The notes under the pieces were generated by a model that saw only the letters and a list, made by a program, of their open reading frames with translations, had not been told where the DNA came from and did not search any database. DNA of 64,000 nt from Amnibacterium endophyticum (GTDB lineage Bacteria; Actinomycetota; Actinomycetes; Actinomycetales; Microbacteriaceae). The stretch covers positions 1-64,000 of the forward strand of contig NZ_JBHUEA010000007.1 of assembly GCF_042680685.1 (NCBI RefSeq), in the 5' to 3' direction. Shown here one piece after another: positions 16,381 through 24,441 of the stretch. Position 1 is the first letter of the stretch, and each line of letters starts with the position of its first letter. A program made the translations under genes and the position numbers.

Positions 16381-17544
16381 TCAGTGGGCGGCGAGCTCGG
16401 CGGCCCGGTCGGCGGCGGCGTCCATCGTGTCGACGACGGTCACGAGCGGGTGCGCGGCCTCCGCGAGGATGCGGCGCCCCTCCTCGACGTTGTTGCCGTC
16501 GAGACGGACGACGAGCGGCTTGTCCGCCTCGTCGCCCAGCTTGCCGAGCGCGCCGACGATGCCGTTCGCGACCGCGTCGCACGCCGTGATGCCGCCGAAG
16601 ACGTTCACGAAGACGCTCCTCACCTGCGGGTCGCCGAGGATCACGTCGAGCCCGGCCGCCATCACGTCGGCCGACGCACCGCCGCCGATGTCGAGGAAGT
16701 TCGCCGGCCTCACGCCGCCGTGCTTCTCCCCCGCGTAGCTGACGACGTCGAGCGTCGACATCACGAGGCCCGCGCCGTTGCCGATCACGCCCACCTCGCC
16801 GTCGAGCTTGACGTAGTTGAGGTCGTGCTCCTTCGCCTTCGCCTCGAGCGGGTCCACGTCGCCCGCGTCGGCGAGCGCCTCGTGCTCCGGGTGGCGGAAC
16901 GCCGCGTTGTCGTCGAGCGTCACCTTGCCGTCGAGCGCGATGACCTCGCCGGTCTCGGTGAGCACGAGCGGGTTCACCTCGACGAGCGTCGCGTCCTCGT
17001 CGCGGTACACGCTCCAGAGCGCCTCGAAGACGGGGGCGACCTTGTCGACCAGCTCCTCGGGGAACTTCGCGGCGACCGCGATCTCGCGGGCCTTCTCGGC
17101 GGTCACGCCCTCCAGCGGGTCGACCTCGATCCGGGCCAGCTCGTCGGGGCGCTCCACCGCGAGCTCCTCGATCTCCATGCCGCCGGAGTAGGAGGAGAGC
17201 GAGAGGTAGCTGCGGTTCGCCCGGTCGAGCAGCACCGAGAAGTAGAACTCCCGGTCGATGCGCGCGCCGGCGGCGATCATCAGGCGCTTCACGACGTGGC
17301 CCTTGATGTCGAGGCCGAGGATGGCGCGAGCCGCCTCCTCCGCCTCGTCGGGCGACTTCGCGACCTTGACGCCGCCCGCCTTGCCCCGCCCGCCGGTCTT
17401 CACCTGCGCCTTGACGACCGTCACGCCGCCGAGGCGCTCGGCCGCCGCACGGGCGTCCTCCGGCGTGTCGGCGACGACGCCGGCGAGGACCGGTACGCCG
17501 TAGCGCTCGAACAGATCACGGGCCTGGTACTCGAAGAGGTCCAT
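16381..17544 (-). CDS. sucC: ADP-forming succinyl-CoA synthetase beta subunit
   Basis: A 387-residue ATP-grasp subunit starting MDLFEYQARDLFERYGVPV. It shows VVKAQVKTGGRGKAGGVK (nucleotide site), EVNPLVLTETGEVIALDGK and FVNVFGGITACDAVANGIV. A strong ribosome binding site (GAGGGAGATGAGG) precedes the ATG. It is the first gene of sucCD and diverges from the MarR gene. Confidence 0.97.
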   Translation of the reverse strand: MDLFEYQARDLFERYGVPVLAGVVADTPEDARAAAERLGGVTVVKAQVKTGGRGKAGGVKVAKSPDEAEEAARAILGLDIKGHVVKRLMIAAGARIDREFYFSVLLDRANRSYLSLSSYSGGMEIEELAVERPDELARIEVDPLEGVTAEKAREIAVAAKFPEELVDKVAPVFEALWSVYRDEDATLVEVNPLVLTETGEVIALDGKVTLDDNAAFRHPEHEALADAGDVDPLEAKAKEHDLNYVKLDGEVGVIGNGAGLVMSTLDVVSYAGEKHGGVRPANFLDIGGGASADVMAAGLDVILGDPQVRSVFVNVFGGITACDAVANGIVGALGKLGDEADKPLVVRLDGNNVEEGRRILAEAAHPLVTVVDTMDAAADRAAELAAH

Positions 17545-17583
17545 CGACGCGCCTCATCTCCCTCGTGTCGCGGAACGGACCGA

Positions 17584-17589
17584 CCCTAC
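17584..17589 (-). promoter_or_regulatory. Candidate -10 of sucCD
   Basis: TAGGGT on the minus strand about 40 bases before the sucC ATG, with the ribosome binding site between. The -35 is not clear. Confidence 0.4.
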
Positions 17590-17648
17590 CGGGGGCTCAT
17601 CGCGCGCTTCCTGACGCGGGACCGTTGCCGCGTCAACCCCGGCGGGGT

Positions 17649-17654
17649 TACGGT
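17649..17654 (+). promoter_or_regulatory. -10 element giving a leaderless MarR mRNA
   Basis: TACGGT followed by six bases (TCGAAG) and the GTG at 17661. It faces the sucC promoter, so the two starts share a 116-base interval. Confidence 0.55.
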
Positions 17655-17660
17655 TCGAAG

Positions 17661-18173
17661 GTGGCGGGAGAGCTGACCAACGGCGAGGCGTCGACCTGGC
17701 GGCTCATCCAGCGCCTCGCGGACCTCGCGACCGGCATCGTCGAGCAGCAGATCCGCAGCGCGGCCGACCTGTCGACCGCCGAGTTCGAGGTGCTGCGCTG
17801 CCTGGTCGCGGCGCCCGACGGCCAGCTGCGGCAGGCCGAGCTCGCCGCGGGCCTCGGCTGGGACAAGAGCCGCCTCTCGCACCAGCTGACGCGGATGGAG
17901 CACCGGGAGCTGCTGGAGCGCCAGAAGTCCGGCCGGATCCACGCCGTGACGGTCACCCGCTCGGGCGTGCAGAAGTTCGAGATGGCGGACGGCGCCCACG
18001 TCGCGGCCGTGCGCATGCTGCTGCAGGAGCACCTGTCGACGGCGGAGCGCGAGGCCCTGCAGCAGACCGCCGTGCTCGAGGAGCCGGTGCCGGCCGTCAC
18101 GGCCCGGGAGGAGACGGCCTCCCCCGAGCGCACCGCCGCGTCGCGCCCCGCGCTCCGCGTCCGCACGACCTGA
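17661..18173 (+). CDS. MarR family transcriptional regulator
   Basis: A 170-residue winged-helix regulator. The helix-turn-helix lies around GQLRQAELAAGLGWDKSRLSHQLTRMEHRELLERQ (about residues 53-87), followed by the wing SGRIHAVTVTRSG. The C-terminal 30 residues are low-complexity. The GTG start is fixed by the TACGGT hexamer six bases upstream. Divergent from sucCD, which it might control; the ligand is unknown. Confidence 0.87.
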   Translation: MAGELTNGEASTWRLIQRLADLATGIVEQQIRSAADLSTAEFEVLRCLVAAPDGQLRQAELAAGLGWDKSRLSHQLTRMEHRELLERQKSGRIHAVTVTRSGVQKFEMADGAHVAAVRMLLQEHLSTAEREALQQTAVLEEPVPAVTAREETASPERTAASRPALRVRTT

Positions 18174-18273
18174 CGCTCCCCTCCGGCCGCCGCGTCCCGC
18201 CGCCCGACGACGAGGCGCTGAGGCGGCGCCACGGCGAGCGCTTCCTGCTGACGCACTCGCCCGGCGGCGGGGA

Positions 18274-18693
18274 TCAGTCGTCGGGGATGAGGCGCTTGCC
18301 GAGCCCGACGGCGGCGTCCGCGGTGTAGCCGAGGCGCTCGTAGAAGGCGGTCACGGCCTCGTTGCCCGAGCGCACCAGCACGTTGGTCTTCGGGCAGCCG
18401 AGCGCGAGCAGGCGCGCCTCCACCTCCGCCATCAGCAGCCGGCCGATGCCCGTCCCCTGCCGGTCCGGCGCCACCGCGACGTAGTAGACCCAGCCGCGGT
18501 GCCCGTCGTAGCCGGCCATCGCGGTGCCGACGAGCGCACCGGCGTCCTCGGCGACCAGGAACAGGTCGCGCTGCACCCGCTTCTTGCGGTCGATGTCGCG
18601 GTGCGGGTCGTTCCACGGGCGCACCAGCCCGGCGGCGCGCCAGAGCGCGACGACCGCGTCCTCGTCGGCGTCGGCGAACGGCCGGATCAGCAT
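18274..18693 (-). CDS. GNAT acetyltransferase (YpeA-like)
   Basis: A 139-residue acetyltransferase. Motif A is VAPDRQGTGIGRLLMAEVEARLLALGC, followed by NVLVRSGNEAVTAFYERLGY, typical of the YpeA/RimI-like group. The C-terminus is GLGKRLIPDD. The ATG at 18693 gives MLIRPFADADEDAVVALWRAAG, a normal GNAT start. The substrate is unknown. Two dispersed repeat units lie between its start and the end of pcrA. Confidence 0.87.
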   Translation of the reverse strand: MLIRPFADADEDAVVALWRAAGLVRPWNDPHRDIDRKKRVQRDLFLVAEDAGALVGTAMAGYDGHRGWVYYVAVAPDRQGTGIGRLLMAEVEARLLALGCPKTNVLVRSGNEAVTAFYERLGYTADAAVGLGKRLIPDD

Positions 18694-18737
18694 GCGACCG
18701 CGGGCCGGGGTGGTCCCTTCGAGGGCCTCAGGACACC

Positions 18738-18806
18738 GCTCGAGGCTCGCTGCGCTCGCACCTCGACCAGCGGGAGGGGTCGCTGCGCTCGCACCTCGAC
18801 CAGCGG
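18738..18806. repeat. Dispersed short intergenic repeat, copy 2 (one full and one partial unit)
   Basis: The unit 18738-18773 contains CTCGCTGCGCTCGCACCTCG and ACCAGCGGG. A second, shorter unit, 18781-18806, repeats CGCTGCGCTCGCACCTCGAC. This is the reverse orientation of the repeats at 12031 and 51431. Confidence 0.65.
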
Positions 18807-18832
18807 GGCGGGCGGGGCAGGCGGTCTCGGGG

Positions 18833-21148
18833 TCACAGCTTCGTGATCGGGGCGACCTTGATCAGCAGGCGCTTGCGGCCGGCGGTGTCGAACTGCACCT
18901 CCGCGATCCGCTTCGCGGCCACGCCGGTGACCGCGCTGACCCGCCCCTCGCCGAAGTCGTCGTGGCGGATGCGGTCGCCCGGCGCGAGCTCCAGGTCCCC
19001 GTTGTCGCGGACCCTGCCCGTGACGCGGTTCGCGCCCCAGTCGGCCTTCGGCCGCTCCGCCGCCGCGCCCGCCCCGGAGGCCGAGGAGGAGCCCCAGGCG
19101 AGGCTGCCGGCCACCCGCCCTCCGGCGCCCGGCCCCGTCATCCCCGGCGACTGCCGCCACTCGATCAGGTCCGCCGGCACCTCGGCGAGGAAGCGGCTCG
19201 GCGCGCTGACCGACGTCTCGCCGTAGCTGTTGCGCGTCATCGCGAGCGACAGGTACAGCCGCTCGCGCGCCCGGGTGATGCCGACGTAGAACAGCCGCCG
19301 CTCCTCCGCCGCCCCGCCCGGCTCGTTCGCGCTCATCCGGTGCGGCAGCAGGTCCTCCTCGATGCCGGTGAGGAACACCGCCTTGAACTCGAGGCCCTTC
19401 GCCGTGTGGAGCGTCATCAGCGAGACCGTGCCGGAGGAGTCGTCGAGCTCATCGGCGGCGGCGACGAGCGCGGTCTCCGTGAGGAAGTCGATCAGCTGGC
19501 CGTCGGGGTTGTTCCGCTGGAACTCCTTCGTGACCGCGAGCAGCTCCTCGACGTTCTCCATCCGCGCCTCGTCCTGCGGGTCGCGGCTCGCGCGGAGGAC
19601 GTCGATGTACCCCGACTTCTGCATCAGCAGCTTCAGGACGTCGAAGACCGGGATGGGCGCCATGTCCGGCTCGGGCGGCGCGGTCATCGCGGTCGCCTCG
19701 TCGAGCAGGTCGGACAGGTCGGTGATCGCCTTCGCGACCTTGGGGCCGAACCCGATCTCCTTCGCGTGGCGCAGCGCCGCGCGGAAGGTGATCCCGTTCC
19801 GCTCGGCGAACGAGGCGAGCTGGGTCTCGGTGGCGGGCCCGATGCCGCGCTTCGGGGTGTTCAGGATGCGCCGCACGGCGAGCGCGTCCGCGGGGTTCGC
19901 CACGGAGATCAGGTACGCCATCGCGTCCTTGATCTCGGCGCGCTCGTAGAACTTCGTGCCGCCGAGGATCCGGTAGGGCACGGCCGAGCGGATCAGGATC
20001 TCCTCGAGCGCGCGCGTCTGCGCGTTGGTGCGGTAGAAGACCGCCACCTCGCGGTACTCGGTGCCGTCGCGGTGCAGCTGCTCGATCTCGTCGGCGACGA
20101 ACTGCGCCTCGTCGTGGCCGGAGTAGCCGGTGAAGCCGGTGATCTTCGCGCCCGGCCCGTCGGCTGTGAAGAGGTTCTTGGGCTTGCGGTCGAAGTTGTT
20201 CGCGATGACGGCGTTCGCCGCGTCGAGGATCGTCTGGGTGGAGCGGTAGTTCTGCTCCAGCAGGACGACGCGCGCCTGCGGGAAGTCCTGCTCGAACTCG
20301 ACGATGTTGCGGATGTCGGCGCCGCGGAACGCGTAGATCGACTGGTCCGAGTCGCCGACGACGGTCAGCGAGGCGCCCGGCAGGTTCTGAGCGGGCTTCG
20401 TCAGCTCCCGGATCAGCGCGTACTGGGCGTGGTTCGTGTCCTGGTACTCGTCGACCAGGATGTGCCGGAAGCGCCGCCGGTAGGGCTCCGCGACGTGCGG
20501 GAAGGCGCGGAACAGGTAGACGGTCTGCGCGATGAGGTCGTCGAAGTCGAACGCGTTCGCCGCCTGCAGGGTGCGCGTGTACTCGCGGAAGATCGTGAGG
20601 AACATCGCCTCCTTCGGGTCGGCGAGGTTCACCTCCCGGCTGAACGTCTCCGCGTCCACCAGCTCGTTCTTCAGCTTCGAGATGCGGGCGCCGGCGTTCG
20701 CGACCGAGAAGCCGAGCACGTCGGCCTCGTGCTCCTTGATGATCCGCTTCAGCAGCGCGCGGGTGTCGCCGGAGTCGTAGATCGTGAAGCCGCTGGCGTA
20801 CCCGAACACCTCGGCCTCGCGGCGAAGGATCCGCACGCAGGCCGAGTGGAAGGTCGAGATCCACATCCCGTCGGAGGCGTGCCCGACGAGCTGGCGCACC
20901 CGCTCGCGCATCTCGCCGGCCGCCTTGTTGGTGAAGGTGATCGCGAGCACCTGGCTCGGCCACGCCTCGCGCGTCTCGAGCAGCGAGGCGATCCGGTGCG
21001 TCAGCACCCGGGTCTTGCCGGACCCCGCGCCCGCGACGATCAGCAGCGCCGGGCCGCGGTGCAGCACCGCCTCCCGCTGCGGCGGGTTCAACCCGTCGAG
21101 CAGCGAGGAGGAGGTCGTCGGGAGGGACGTCTGCACCACCTGCACCAT
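18833..21148 (-). CDS. pcrA: ATP-dependent 3'-5' DNA helicase, UvrD/PcrA type
   Basis: A 771-residue superfamily 1A helicase acting in excision repair and replication restart. Motifs: NPPQREAVLHRGPALLIVAGAGSGKTRVLTHRI (Q motif and Walker A), TFTNKAAGEMRERV (Ia), VDEYQDTN (II), VVGDSDQSIYAFRGAD (III), LEQNYRS (IV), TLHTAKGLEF (V) and YVGITRARERLYLS (VI). The C-terminus HDDFGEGRVSAV to RLLIKVAPITKL is the Tudor-like fold that binds RNA polymerase in PcrA. A TAACAT hexamer (21159-21164) lies ten bases before the ATG. Confidence 0.95.
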   Translation of the reverse strand: MVQVVQTSLPTTSSSLLDGLNPPQREAVLHRGPALLIVAGAGSGKTRVLTHRIASLLETREAWPSQVLAITFTNKAAGEMRERVRQLVGHASDGMWISTFHSACVRILRREAEVFGYASGFTIYDSGDTRALLKRIIKEHEADVLGFSVANAGARISKLKNELVDAETFSREVNLADPKEAMFLTIFREYTRTLQAANAFDFDDLIAQTVYLFRAFPHVAEPYRRRFRHILVDEYQDTNHAQYALIRELTKPAQNLPGASLTVVGDSDQSIYAFRGADIRNIVEFEQDFPQARVVLLEQNYRSTQTILDAANAVIANNFDRKPKNLFTADGPGAKITGFTGYSGHDEAQFVADEIEQLHRDGTEYREVAVFYRTNAQTRALEEILIRSAVPYRILGGTKFYERAEIKDAMAYLISVANPADALAVRRILNTPKRGIGPATETQLASFAERNGITFRAALRHAKEIGFGPKVAKAITDLSDLLDEATAMTAPPEPDMAPIPVFDVLKLLMQKSGYIDVLRASRDPQDEARMENVEELLAVTKEFQRNNPDGQLIDFLTETALVAAADELDDSSGTVSLMTLHTAKGLEFKAVFLTGIEEDLLPHRMSANEPGGAAEERRLFYVGITRARERLYLSLAMTRNSYGETSVSAPSRFLAEVPADLIEWRQSPGMTGPGAGGRVAGSLAWGSSSASGAGAAAERPKADWGANRVTGRVRDNGDLELAPGDRIRHDDFGEGRVSAVTGVAAKRIAEVQFDTAGRKRLLIKVAPITKL

Positions 21149-21161
21149 GATGCGTCCGATG

Positions 21162-22076
21162 TTAGGCGGGCCCTCCGACGGCGGCGCGGGCGCCGCCGAG
21201 CACGGTCCGCACGAGGTCCGGGTGGTCGGCGAAGACGCCGGTCAGCCCGGCGTCCGCCAGGCGTCGCCAGTGCGCCGCGTAGCGGCCGAACGGGCCGGCC
21301 GCGCGGCGGTGCGGCGGCAGGAAGCGGTTCTCGGGGCGCAGCGTCCAGGCCCACACGTCGAGGCCCCGCTCGCGGAGCGGGTGGACGACCCGCGGCCGCG
21401 CGAGATGGGTCCGCAGGCTCACGCCGGCGAAGCGCGCGAGCGCGGCCGGGTCGGCCAGGAGGGCGTGGTCGCGCAGGGGCCGGTGGCCGACCAGCGCCAC
21501 CAGCGGATGGGGCAGGCCGTCGGCGGCGAGCGCGTCGAGGACGTCGTGCTCGAAGCTCTCCACCGTCACCGGCGGCAGGGCCGGAGCCGCGGCGAGCGCC
21601 TCCTGCAGCAGGGCGGGCAGCGGCAGCCCGAGCGCGGCGGAGCGGGCCGAGTGCTTCAGCTCGATCACGAGGCCGACCCCGCCGGCACGGGCGATCCCGA
21701 GGGCCTCGCCGAGCGTCAGGACGCCCTCGCGTCCGTCGTGGGCGGCGCTGCCGGGGCGCAGCCGCGGCAGCCGCTCCCTGGCGCGCAGGGTCCGCACCTC
21801 GGCCAGGGTCAGGTCCTCCGCGAACCACCCGCGCCGGCGCCGGCCGTCGACGACGCGGACCCGCAGCCGGTCTGCCAGCTCCGGCCGGCGCGCCGCGTCG
21901 GTGGTCCCGCTCAGCTCCGGCTCGTGCCGCACCACGAGCGCGCCGTCCGCGGTCGGCACGACGTCGACCTCCAGCGCCTCGGCGCCCTGCTCGATCGCGA
22001 GCAGCAGCGCGGACCGGGTGTGCTCGGGGCGGTAGCCGCAGGCGCCGCGGTGGGCGATGAGGAGCGGAGCGGGCAC
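21162..22076 (-). CDS. Glycerophosphodiester phosphodiesterase
   Basis: A 304-residue TIM-barrel GDPD protein. The catalytic start is LIAHRGACGYRPEHTRSALLLAIEQGAEALEVDV, with both His and the metal-binding Glu/Asp; LVIELKH and the C-terminal TGVFADHPDLV complete the pattern. No signal peptide, so it should act in the cytosol on glycerophosphodiesters. The GTG at 22076 is preferred: a TACCCT hexamer lies seven bases before it. An ATG at 22121 adds 15 residues and has no ribosome binding site. Confidence 0.87.
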   Translation of the reverse strand: MPAPLLIAHRGACGYRPEHTRSALLLAIEQGAEALEVDVVPTADGALVVRHEPELSGTTDAARRPELADRLRVRVVDGRRRRGWFAEDLTLAEVRTLRARERLPRLRPGSAAHDGREGVLTLGEALGIARAGGVGLVIELKHSARSAALGLPLPALLQEALAAAPALPPVTVESFEHDVLDALAADGLPHPLVALVGHRPLRDHALLADPAALARFAGVSLRTHLARPRVVHPLRERGLDVWAWTLRPENRFLPPHRRAAGPFGRYAAHWRRLADAGLTGVFADHPDLVRTVLGGARAAVGGPA

Positions 22077-22083
22077 GCGCGCG

Positions 22084-22089
22084 AGGGTA
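22084..22089 (-). promoter_or_regulatory. -10 element for leaderless phosphodiesterase mRNA
   Basis: TACCCT on the minus strand, seven bases before the GTG at 22076. Confidence 0.4.
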
Positions 22090-22155
22090 CGCCGGGTTCC
22101 GCGGATCCATAGGAAGCGCATAGCACGGCGGGCCGCGGCGCGCCGCCCGGATCCG

Positions 22156-22161
22156 TAGAAT
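22156..22161 (+). promoter_or_regulatory. -10 element of the Bax1-I family gene
   Basis: TAGAAT, about 50 bases before the ATG at 22212. A ribosome binding site AAAAGGAA lies just before the ATG. This is one of the few clear leadered promoters in the window. Confidence 0.5.
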
Positions 22162-22211
22162 CTTGGGCCCGGCGCAGCCTGTGCCGGACCTCACGAGACG
22201 GAAAAGGAACC

Positions 22212-22994
22212 ATGGCGAACCCCGCCCTCTCCAACAACCCCGCCTTCAAGAACGGCGACGTCGCCAGCGCGGTCGAGCTGCAGGACCTCTACGAGCGCCC
22301 GTCCGCCACCGGCTCCGAGATGGGCCGCATGACCTACGAGGACACCGCGGTCAAGACCGTCGTGCTCTTCGCGGTGCTGCTGGCGACCTCCGCGGTCGGC
22401 TGGTTCGTGCCGATCCTCGCCCTGCCGGGCGCCATCGTCGGCTTCGTGCTGGCGATGGTCAACACCTTCAAGCGCGAGCCGTCCGTGCCGCTGATCGTCG
22501 CCTACGCGGCGGCGCAGGGCCTCTTCGTCGGCGGCATCTCGGCGATCTTCAACACGCGCTGGGACGGCATCGTCGCCCAGGCCGTGCTCGGCACGTTCAT
22601 CACCTTCGGCGTGACGCTCGCGCTGTTCGCGAGCGGCAAGGTCCGGGCGTCCAAGCGGGCGACCAAGATCTTCCTGATCGCGATGGTCGGCTACCTCGTC
22701 TTCAGCCTGGTCAACGTCGGCCTGCAGCTGTTCGGCGTCACCGGCTCCGCCGAGTTCGGCCTGCGCAGCTACCCGGTGTTCGGCGTGATCCCGCTCGGCG
22801 CCCTGCTCGGGGTGCTGGTGATCCTGATGGCGGCCTACGCGCTGGTGCTGGACTTCGACCAGATCCAGCAGGGCGTCCGCCGCGGCCTGCCGGCCAAGTA
22901 CGGCTGGACCGGCGCCTTCGGCCTGATGGTCACGATCGTGTGGCTGTACGTCGAGTTCCTGCGGCTGATCGCGATCCTGCGCGGCAGCAACTAG
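22212..22994 (+). CDS. Bax inhibitor-1/YccA family membrane protein
   Basis: A 260-residue protein with a soluble N-terminus (MANPALSNNPAFKNG and on to about residue 50), then seven membrane segments. The family motif is visible in YALVLDFDQIQQGVRRGLPAKYGW near the C-terminus, including the conserved D-x-D pair linked to pH-sensitive ion leak in BsYetJ. Single-gene unit with its own promoter and a strong terminator. The role in stress or calcium handling is inferred from the family. Confidence 0.9.
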   Translation: MANPALSNNPAFKNGDVASAVELQDLYERPSATGSEMGRMTYEDTAVKTVVLFAVLLATSAVGWFVPILALPGAIVGFVLAMVNTFKREPSVPLIVAYAAAQGLFVGGISAIFNTRWDGIVAQAVLGTFITFGVTLALFASGKVRASKRATKIFLIAMVGYLVFSLVNVGLQLFGVTGSAEFGLRSYPVFGVIPLGALLGVLVILMAAYALVLDFDQIQQGVRRGLPAKYGWTGAFGLMVTIVWLYVEFLRLIAILRGSN

Positions 22995-23008
22995 CGCCAC
23001 CGCCTCAG

Positions 23009-23044
23009 AAGGGGGCCGGGTCCCAGAGGGGACCCGGCCCCCTT
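23009..23044 (+). terminator. Intrinsic terminator after the Bax1-I gene
   Basis: A 16-bp perfect stem (23009-23024 with 23029-23044) and a 4-base AGAG loop begins 15 bases after the stop codon. There is no U tract, as is common for terminators in high-GC actinobacteria. Confidence 0.75.
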
Positions 23045-23166
23045 CCGACGTCTCCGTGCACCGGATGCGCGGCGCACGGAGCACGTCGCCGCGTCGCCCG
23101 CCGGAACCGCCCCGCCCCGGCGACCGGCTCCATACGCTGACGCCCTCCCGCAACGAGAGGCTCCGC

Positions 23167-24429
23167 GTGACCATCCCCGATCTGCTCATCCCGATCGCCG
23201 CCCGGTGGGTGCGGCGGGTGCAGCGCGAGCTCGACCTCGTCCCGACACCGCTCGACTCGCCCCGCCGCTCCGTCGCCGGCCTGCGGGCGGACCGCGTGCT
23301 CCTCATCGGCAACGGCCCGGTGATCGGCTTCGGCGTGCGCACCCAGGCCCTGGCCCTGCCCGGCCACCTCTCCCGGCGCCTCGCGACCACGACCGGCCGC
23401 GGCGCCGTCGTGGACGTCGTCGCGGAGCGCGGGCTGCTCGTCGATCGCGTGCCGCGGCTGCTGCGGGAGCACCGGCTGTCGGAGTCCGACGCGGTCGTGC
23501 TCAGCGTCGGTGCGACGGACGCCGCCGCCCTGACGCCCGTCGACCGCTGGACGGCGGACCTCGAGCGCGCGCTCGACGAGCTGCTCGCCGCCGCCAGCGC
23601 GGGCACGGTCGTCGTGGTGCTGCCCGTCGTGCCGCTGCAGCGGACCCGCGGGACGGAGGGGCCGCGCCGGCTGCTCAGCGACCGGCACGCGGCGACGCTC
23701 GACCGGGCCACGCGCGACGTGTGCGCACGCCGCGGCGACGTCGTCCTGCTCGAGCCCGCCCCGGACGAGCGGGCACCCCGCACCTCCGGCGACTACGCCG
23801 CGCTCGCCGCACGGCTCGCCGCGACGCTCGCGCCCCGCCTCGACGCCCTCGCCGTCGCGGACTCGCCGTCGACCGCCCGACGCCGGCGCCGCGCGCCGGA
23901 CCCCGAGCTGCTGCGGCAGCAGGCGGTCGACGCCTCCGGCCTCGCCGGCAGCGGCAGCAACGCCGTGCTCGAGCGCCTCCTGCAGCAGGCGCAGGACGTC
24001 TTCGGGGCCCAGGCGGCGGCCGTCACGCTGGTCGACGGGGACGACGTCGTGTACAAGGCCGCCGCCGGTCTCGACCGGCGCTCCGCACCGCGCGACATCG
24101 CGCCGTGCAACCGCGCGATCCGCCAGGAGGGCCCCTACGTCGTGCCGGACCTCGCCGGGCAGCCGCTCGCCGACGACGGCTGGCGGTTCTACGCCGGCCA
24201 CCCGCTCGAGGCCCCGAACGGCTACCGGATCGGCACGCTGTGCGTCCTCGGCCGGACCCCGCGCCCGGACGACCTGAGCGCGCTGGAGCAGGTCGCGCTG
24301 ATCGACCTCGCCGCTCGCGCCGAGGCGGAGCTGTGGCGCCAGATCGAGGAGGGCGCCGAGGGCGCGACGGTGCAGCGGGAGGTGCCGGCGCCGGGGGCTC
24401 CGACGCCCGCGGCGCTCAGCCGCGGCTGA
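23167..24429 (+). CDS. Pseudo-SGNH hydrolase domain fused to a GAF domain
   Basis: A 420-residue protein. The N-terminal half follows the SGNH/GDSL hydrolase pattern: block I is VLLIGNGPVIGFGV (about 44-57), where the nucleophile-bearing GDS is GNG, and block III is SVGATDAAAL. The expected catalytic Ser is absent. The C-terminal half (about 275-390) is a GAF-like domain with VTLVDGDDVVYKAAAGLD, CNRAI and GYRIGTLCVLGRTPR. No output domain is visible. The GTG at 23167 has GAGAGG eight bases upstream; the frame is open further but without signals. It is probably a cytosolic sensor; function unknown. Confidence 0.7.
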   Translation: MTIPDLLIPIAARWVRRVQRELDLVPTPLDSPRRSVAGLRADRVLLIGNGPVIGFGVRTQALALPGHLSRRLATTTGRGAVVDVVAERGLLVDRVPRLLREHRLSESDAVVLSVGATDAAALTPVDRWTADLERALDELLAAASAGTVVVVLPVVPLQRTRGTEGPRRLLSDRHAATLDRATRDVCARRGDVVLLEPAPDERAPRTSGDYAALAARLAATLAPRLDALAVADSPSTARRRRRAPDPELLRQQAVDASGLAGSGSNAVLERLLQQAQDVFGAQAAAVTLVDGDDVVYKAAAGLDRRSAPRDIAPCNRAIRQEGPYVVPDLAGQPLADDGWRFYAGHPLEAPNGYRIGTLCVLGRTPRPDDLSALEQVALIDLAARAEAELWRQIEEGAEGATVQREVPAPGAPTPAALSRG

Positions 24430-24441
24430 GCGCCGCCCGCG

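Noticed and set aside
15606..17676. Long plus-strand frames opposite sucCD
   Set aside because: Composition is His/Arg/Asp-rich and unstructured; sucC and sucD on the other strand are certain.
18174..18273. Possible coding remnant after the MarR gene (high GC3 frame reading LTLPSGRRVPPPDD)
   Set aside because: There is no start codon with signals, it runs into the antisense GNAT gene, and I see no family match.
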